A stretch of 64,000 nucleotides of DNA, taken from Lucifuga dentata (lineage: Eukaryota; Chordata; Actinopteri; Ophidiiformes; Bythitidae). A model generated the notes under the pieces. The model saw nothing but the letters and a program-made list of their open reading frames with translations, did no database searches and was not told the origin of the DNA. Positions 60,544 to 64,000 of this stretch are shown here, piece after piece (position 1 is the first letter of the stretch; each line of letters begins with the position of its first letter). Location of the stretch: the NCBI GenBank assembly GCA_014773175.1, contig VXCM01001427.1, positions 1 to 64,000 on the forward strand, in the 5' to 3' direction. Position numbers and translations under genes: made by a program.

Positions 60544-61242
60544 TGTGCGTGCAGAAATTCAGCCTTTCTATACCCATCATACCTGTTAAATGAAATCTAG
60601 CATATCAGCCTGAGACCAGACATATGTTAAAATTTGAAAACACAACACTTTTGCAAAGAAAAATAATGAGATACCTTCCTTATAAACACACAACAACGTC
60701 TATCACCCACATTAAGCAGATAAGGTGTCCTGGTTCAACTTACTGGTGGTAATTACTTCCCCTCTATAACAAATCACAGGTCAGTAAACAATATCCATAG
60801 CTGTCGCAGGGATGAATAGATGCCACTAATGAGAACATAAACACTCATGAATCAGCAAAATCGAATCAGCTATGATTCAAATTAACTGATCGTTTCAGTC
60901 AACATCAATCAACACAAATAACTTAGCCGGCTGTGAGTCTCTGTCAGAATCAAATGGAATTGTTTTTGTTTGTATGAAAATTAGCTCAAAGCTCAATTAG
61001 AATGGATTTTGATAACTATGTAAATTATTTAGTTGAGCTCTCCAAGGACACACAAAATTTACAAAAATAAAAAGTAAAGTCTTTTCTTATTGTTGTAAAA
61101 GAACTCTGTGAGCGTGGCCTTATATACAGTATACAAACACTGGCATAGTGTTAAATTAATATTTACAGATAATTTTGAATACTCACTCCAGAGCTGCACA
61201 GACAATTTCAAATAATTGAGGGTTTGCTTTGTTTATGTATAA

Positions 61243-61290
61243 ATGTATGTATGTATGTATGTATGTATGTATGTATGCATGCATGCATGT
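61243..61290. repeat. (ATGT)n(ATGC)n microsatellite
   Basis: About eight ATGT units followed by about three ATGC units. Confidence 0.95.
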
Positions 61291-61955
61291 GTCCAACACT
61301 GTAACATTCATTAAACATTATGCAAGTGCAATTTGTGTCATTCTACAGACTCAATTTAACATTGAAGTTTATATTTTTTTTCTCTTGTATTGACAACCAG
61401 AATTAGATTGTGTCCACCTGCATTCACTTAAGAAAAGCAATAGACTTTTTAACAAGCATCATGGAAATTACGCTTTGTCAGTTGTCCAAAACAGCACTGG
61501 ACCAAATTAAAGGACAAAAATAGAATTGCCACTCACAAGAATGGCAAGCGCACAATACCATGGCCAATAATGCTGCATTGTGCAGAAAATCCCACAGGAT
61601 CCAGTCAGTATTATTAGTTTCCAGTATATTACACAAATGAGTGTTTGTATTTAAATACTGGCAGTAGCACAACACTGTCAAAATGTGGCCTAACAGGAAA
61701 AAGTTTGAGGTCTGTTCACAGGCTGCAGTCAACACTTTAACAGGGCAATTTTCTTCTCATTAGCCATCAAACAGATGTGTGGCCATCATCTGAGAGCAAA
61801 AATGAAAGACAATAGGAATGAAAGTGATATCAGTTTCAGCCCTAAAAGCAAATATATTCTTCCCCTGAAGAGTAAGTGGTCTTTCATTTCCACAGTAGCA
61901 ATAAAATTTGTAACTGGTCCATGACAAAAATAAGTTCAGCCTTTTTAGAAGTTAT

Positions 61956-61956
<1 letters not shown>

Positions 61957-62000
<44 letters not shown>

Positions 62001-62008
62001 NCCCCCCA
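61957..62008. repeat. (CT)n, N, C-run
   Basis: CT repeat with one TTT interruption, N at 62001, then 7 C. Confidence 0.9.
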
Positions 62009-62045
62009 ACCACTACTAATCCATTTTCATTGCACTAACCCCTGA

Positions 62046-62385
62046 TTAAAGGACCATACCTGTGATTTTGCATGTTTGAGCCCAATAAATACAACCCACA
62101 TACAACATTACTGCCAACCATTTTCCAGAACATACTACCGGAGTTTTTGCTACCTTCCAGACTGCCATTGGTTTCAATTCATTCCAGTATACTATAAAAA
62201 CAAACTTGCAGAGACTTGAAATGTACTTCAGATAGGTAATCCATCACAGCATTTTTTTTTTTTTTTTTTTTTTTTTTACATTGTTTATTGAAGTAGAGTA
62301 ATTTTAGCATTTCAGCACAGCGCTACACAGAAGACATTATGCTTCATGGGCTCAAATGTGCAAAATCACTGATATCGTCCTTTAA
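62046..62385. mobile_element. TTAA-flanked MITE (copy B), inverted relative to copy A
   Basis: TTAA at 62046-62049, then AGGACCATACCTGTG and ATTTTGCATGTTTGAGCCCA. The right end TGGGCTCAAATGTGCAAAAT, CACTGATATCGTCCT runs into TTAA at 62382-62385. The inside (CTACCTTCCAGACTGCCATTG, GATAGGTAATCCATCA, TAATTTTAGCAT) matches the reverse complement of copy A's interior. It is 332 bp between the TTAA sites and holds a 26-nt T run at 62252-62277. Confidence 0.75.
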
Positions 62386-62555
62386 GAGAGAATTATTTGA
62401 CGTTATATTAGGTGTTTGCTTTGGAGAAGCTTCTTTCATGTTCTGTACTAGCCAAATTAGGAGAAATATAATCAAGTTCCATCAATTTTACACTTACTCA
62501 AAGTACATAAAGTGAAAAAATCTGAGCTGTTTCTTCTTTGATACTTTCATGCATC

Positions 62556-62581
62556 TTTTTTTTTTTTTTTTTTTTTTTTTT
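62556..62581. repeat. T homopolymer (26 nt)
   Basis: 26 T after ATGCATC. Confidence 0.9.
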
Positions 62582-62937
62582 GTAATGAAGACTGACCTTG
62601 TTACTTGGAACGTTATCCAGCAACACCCAGTTTATTAAAGAGTTTTGATCTATACCTTTACTTCAAAGCAATTTACGCAGAATGAAAACTTTGCTTTGTT
62701 AATTAAAGCTGGGGAAGGAAATGGTAATAAACTTGTAGGTGTTAAGGTGGAAAAACATCTATAAAGTTTTAAAGTCAAACACCATAAAAATATGATAACA
62801 ATATAATAAAAGTTATAATAACATAAGACCTTAGATGTAATCAGGAAAAATACACAAAAGAAGATCTGGGGTCAGCATTAACTAGCTGAGACAACCCATA
62901 AAATATGTAATATGAGTCTGTAGTAATAACAAGAATT

Positions 62938-62975
62938 AAAAAAAAAAAAAAAAAAANAAAAAAAAAAAAAAAAAA
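62938..62975. repeat. A-run with N (scaffold join)
   Basis: 19 A, N at 62957, 18 A. Confidence 0.9.
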
Positions 62976-63387
62976 GAATAATAATGGTTGATTTGAAAAG
63001 GAACAGCCTCTATGGATAAGAGGTAATTGTTCCACATCATGGTAGTAAAATAAGCTCATTTTATTTCTCCTAAAAGACTGCAGGCTTTTATTCCGCCTGC
63101 CCTGTCAAAATAAATGACTTCCTTGTCAGGACAGGTGGGAGTCGTAATAGAATGTAGCCACAGTAATGGGATGTAGTAATATGAAACGCTTCCATTTCTT
63201 AACAATGCTCTCCAACCTCTTATGAATAAGGCTAACATGAAGAGGATATAAGGTGAGGATTTTCAGCCTGTGCATTGCAGATGAGCAGGCTTATTGAGAG
63301 TAATAACTGTACAGGAGACTTAAAGGTCTACTGAAAGTGGTCCATATCCCACTAAATTACCTTCATCACTTCCTCAGGCGAGAGCAC

Positions 63388-63417
63388 TTTTTTTTTTTGG
63401 GGGGGGGGGGGNGGGGG
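63388..63417. repeat. T-run then G-run with N (scaffold join)
   Basis: 11 T, 13 G, N at 63412, 5 G. Confidence 0.9.
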
Positions 63418-64000
63418 CAAATAGACTGGGATGGAACTAGCTGCCATATTTTCTTCGTCCGATTCTAAGGGAAGATAAGGAACACAGAAGCAGAAGTTGA
63501 AATTACAGGATGTCCATATGAGAGATTATTTGCATAATTATTTTGTAAAAAATTGTATTCCTCAGCTCAGTAACAATGTTAAAAATTAGATCTAAAGCTC
63601 AATGTATGAATATCACAACTGTGGATTCATTGATGCCCAGGTTTTCTGGTAAGGGACAGGGCTGTAATAACCTAGTAGGGTTCAAGTATTGGTCAAAATG
63701 AAATCACACATTCGTCTGCTTCTTTTTCTACATCAACTCAAATTGAGTTCCGTGCTGACATGCAAAGATGGACGTCCTCAACAATGACATGGGACTTAGG
63801 GGTTACCGACAAGCGAAAAGGCTGAAATGAGAAAGTAATGTTTTCTCCCTTACTGCTGCTTTTGGGTTGACTGTGAACAGTAACAATAATTCATAAAAAA
63901 AAAAACAAACAAACATTGTAACTACACAATGTCATGCAAAATAAGCACCTGGATAACAGAAACTCATGAATAAAGCTTCCATTATGTTAATAAGTGCATT

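Larger units (their letters stand above)
60537..62045. other. Unannotated stretch with simple repeats
   Basis: ATGT repeat at 61243-61290 and CT repeat at 61957-62000 ending in an N. No gene seen. Confidence 0.5.
62386..64000. other. Unannotated stretch to window end
   Basis: Homopolymer tracts at 62556-62581, 62938-62975 and 63388-63417, and an AAAC patch at 63895-63914. No gene seen. Confidence 0.5.

Overview
This window looks like a stretch of teleost fish genome, probably percomorph, that holds almost no genes. The evidence is AT-rich sequence, eukaryotic microsatellites, and decayed copies of fish transposon families: L2-type LINE tails ending in TGGA repeats, hAT, mariner, a Harbinger-like repeat and short inverted-repeat elements. 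It contains no long open frame, no operon structure, and no rRNA, tRNA or CRISPR array that I could recognise. Nineteen single N characters mark scaffold joins, nearly all in low-complexity sequence, which suggests a short-read assembly.

Layout. 1-11 kb: unannotatable sequence with a LINE tail and a dispersed fish repeat at the left edge, a small L2 tail at 3.0 kb, and CT and GT microsatellites. 10.5-13.2 kb: a Harbinger-like repeat, a mariner end and an L2 tail interrupted by TTTA repeats. 14-25 kb: mostly empty, with one 85-bp inverted-repeat element at 17.6 kb. 25.7-28.5 kb: a decayed hAT element with a LINE 3' end nested in it, then a mariner transposase relic. 32-34.5 kb: an L2 3' end, a scrap of LINE reverse transcriptase, and a GC-rich minisatellite with a unit of about 44 bp. 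41.4-43.2 kb: a mariner end, a well-bounded hAT deletion derivative with a perfect 8-bp target duplication and part of a BED-finger transposase, and another LINE 3' end. 45.7 kb: a 243-bp near-perfect palindrome. 57.9-62.4 kb: a LINE ORF2 C-terminal relic and two more copies of the TTAA-flanked inverted-repeat family.

The only recognisable host coding sequence is one 141-bp exon at 50781-50921 from a CAND-family gene (cullin-associated NEDD8-dissociated protein, probably cand2). It has good splice sites, but I see no companion exon anywhere nearby. A CCCCT repeat lies on its left, and an N followed by the same repeat lies on its right. It may therefore be a fragment from elsewhere spliced in by the assembler through a shared repeat.

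I found no convincing new biological system. The items most worth checking are the orphan exon, the four 65-66 bp duplications around N characters (assembly overlaps, not biology), the TTAA inverted-repeat family, the palindrome, the bounded hAT derivative and the minisatellite.
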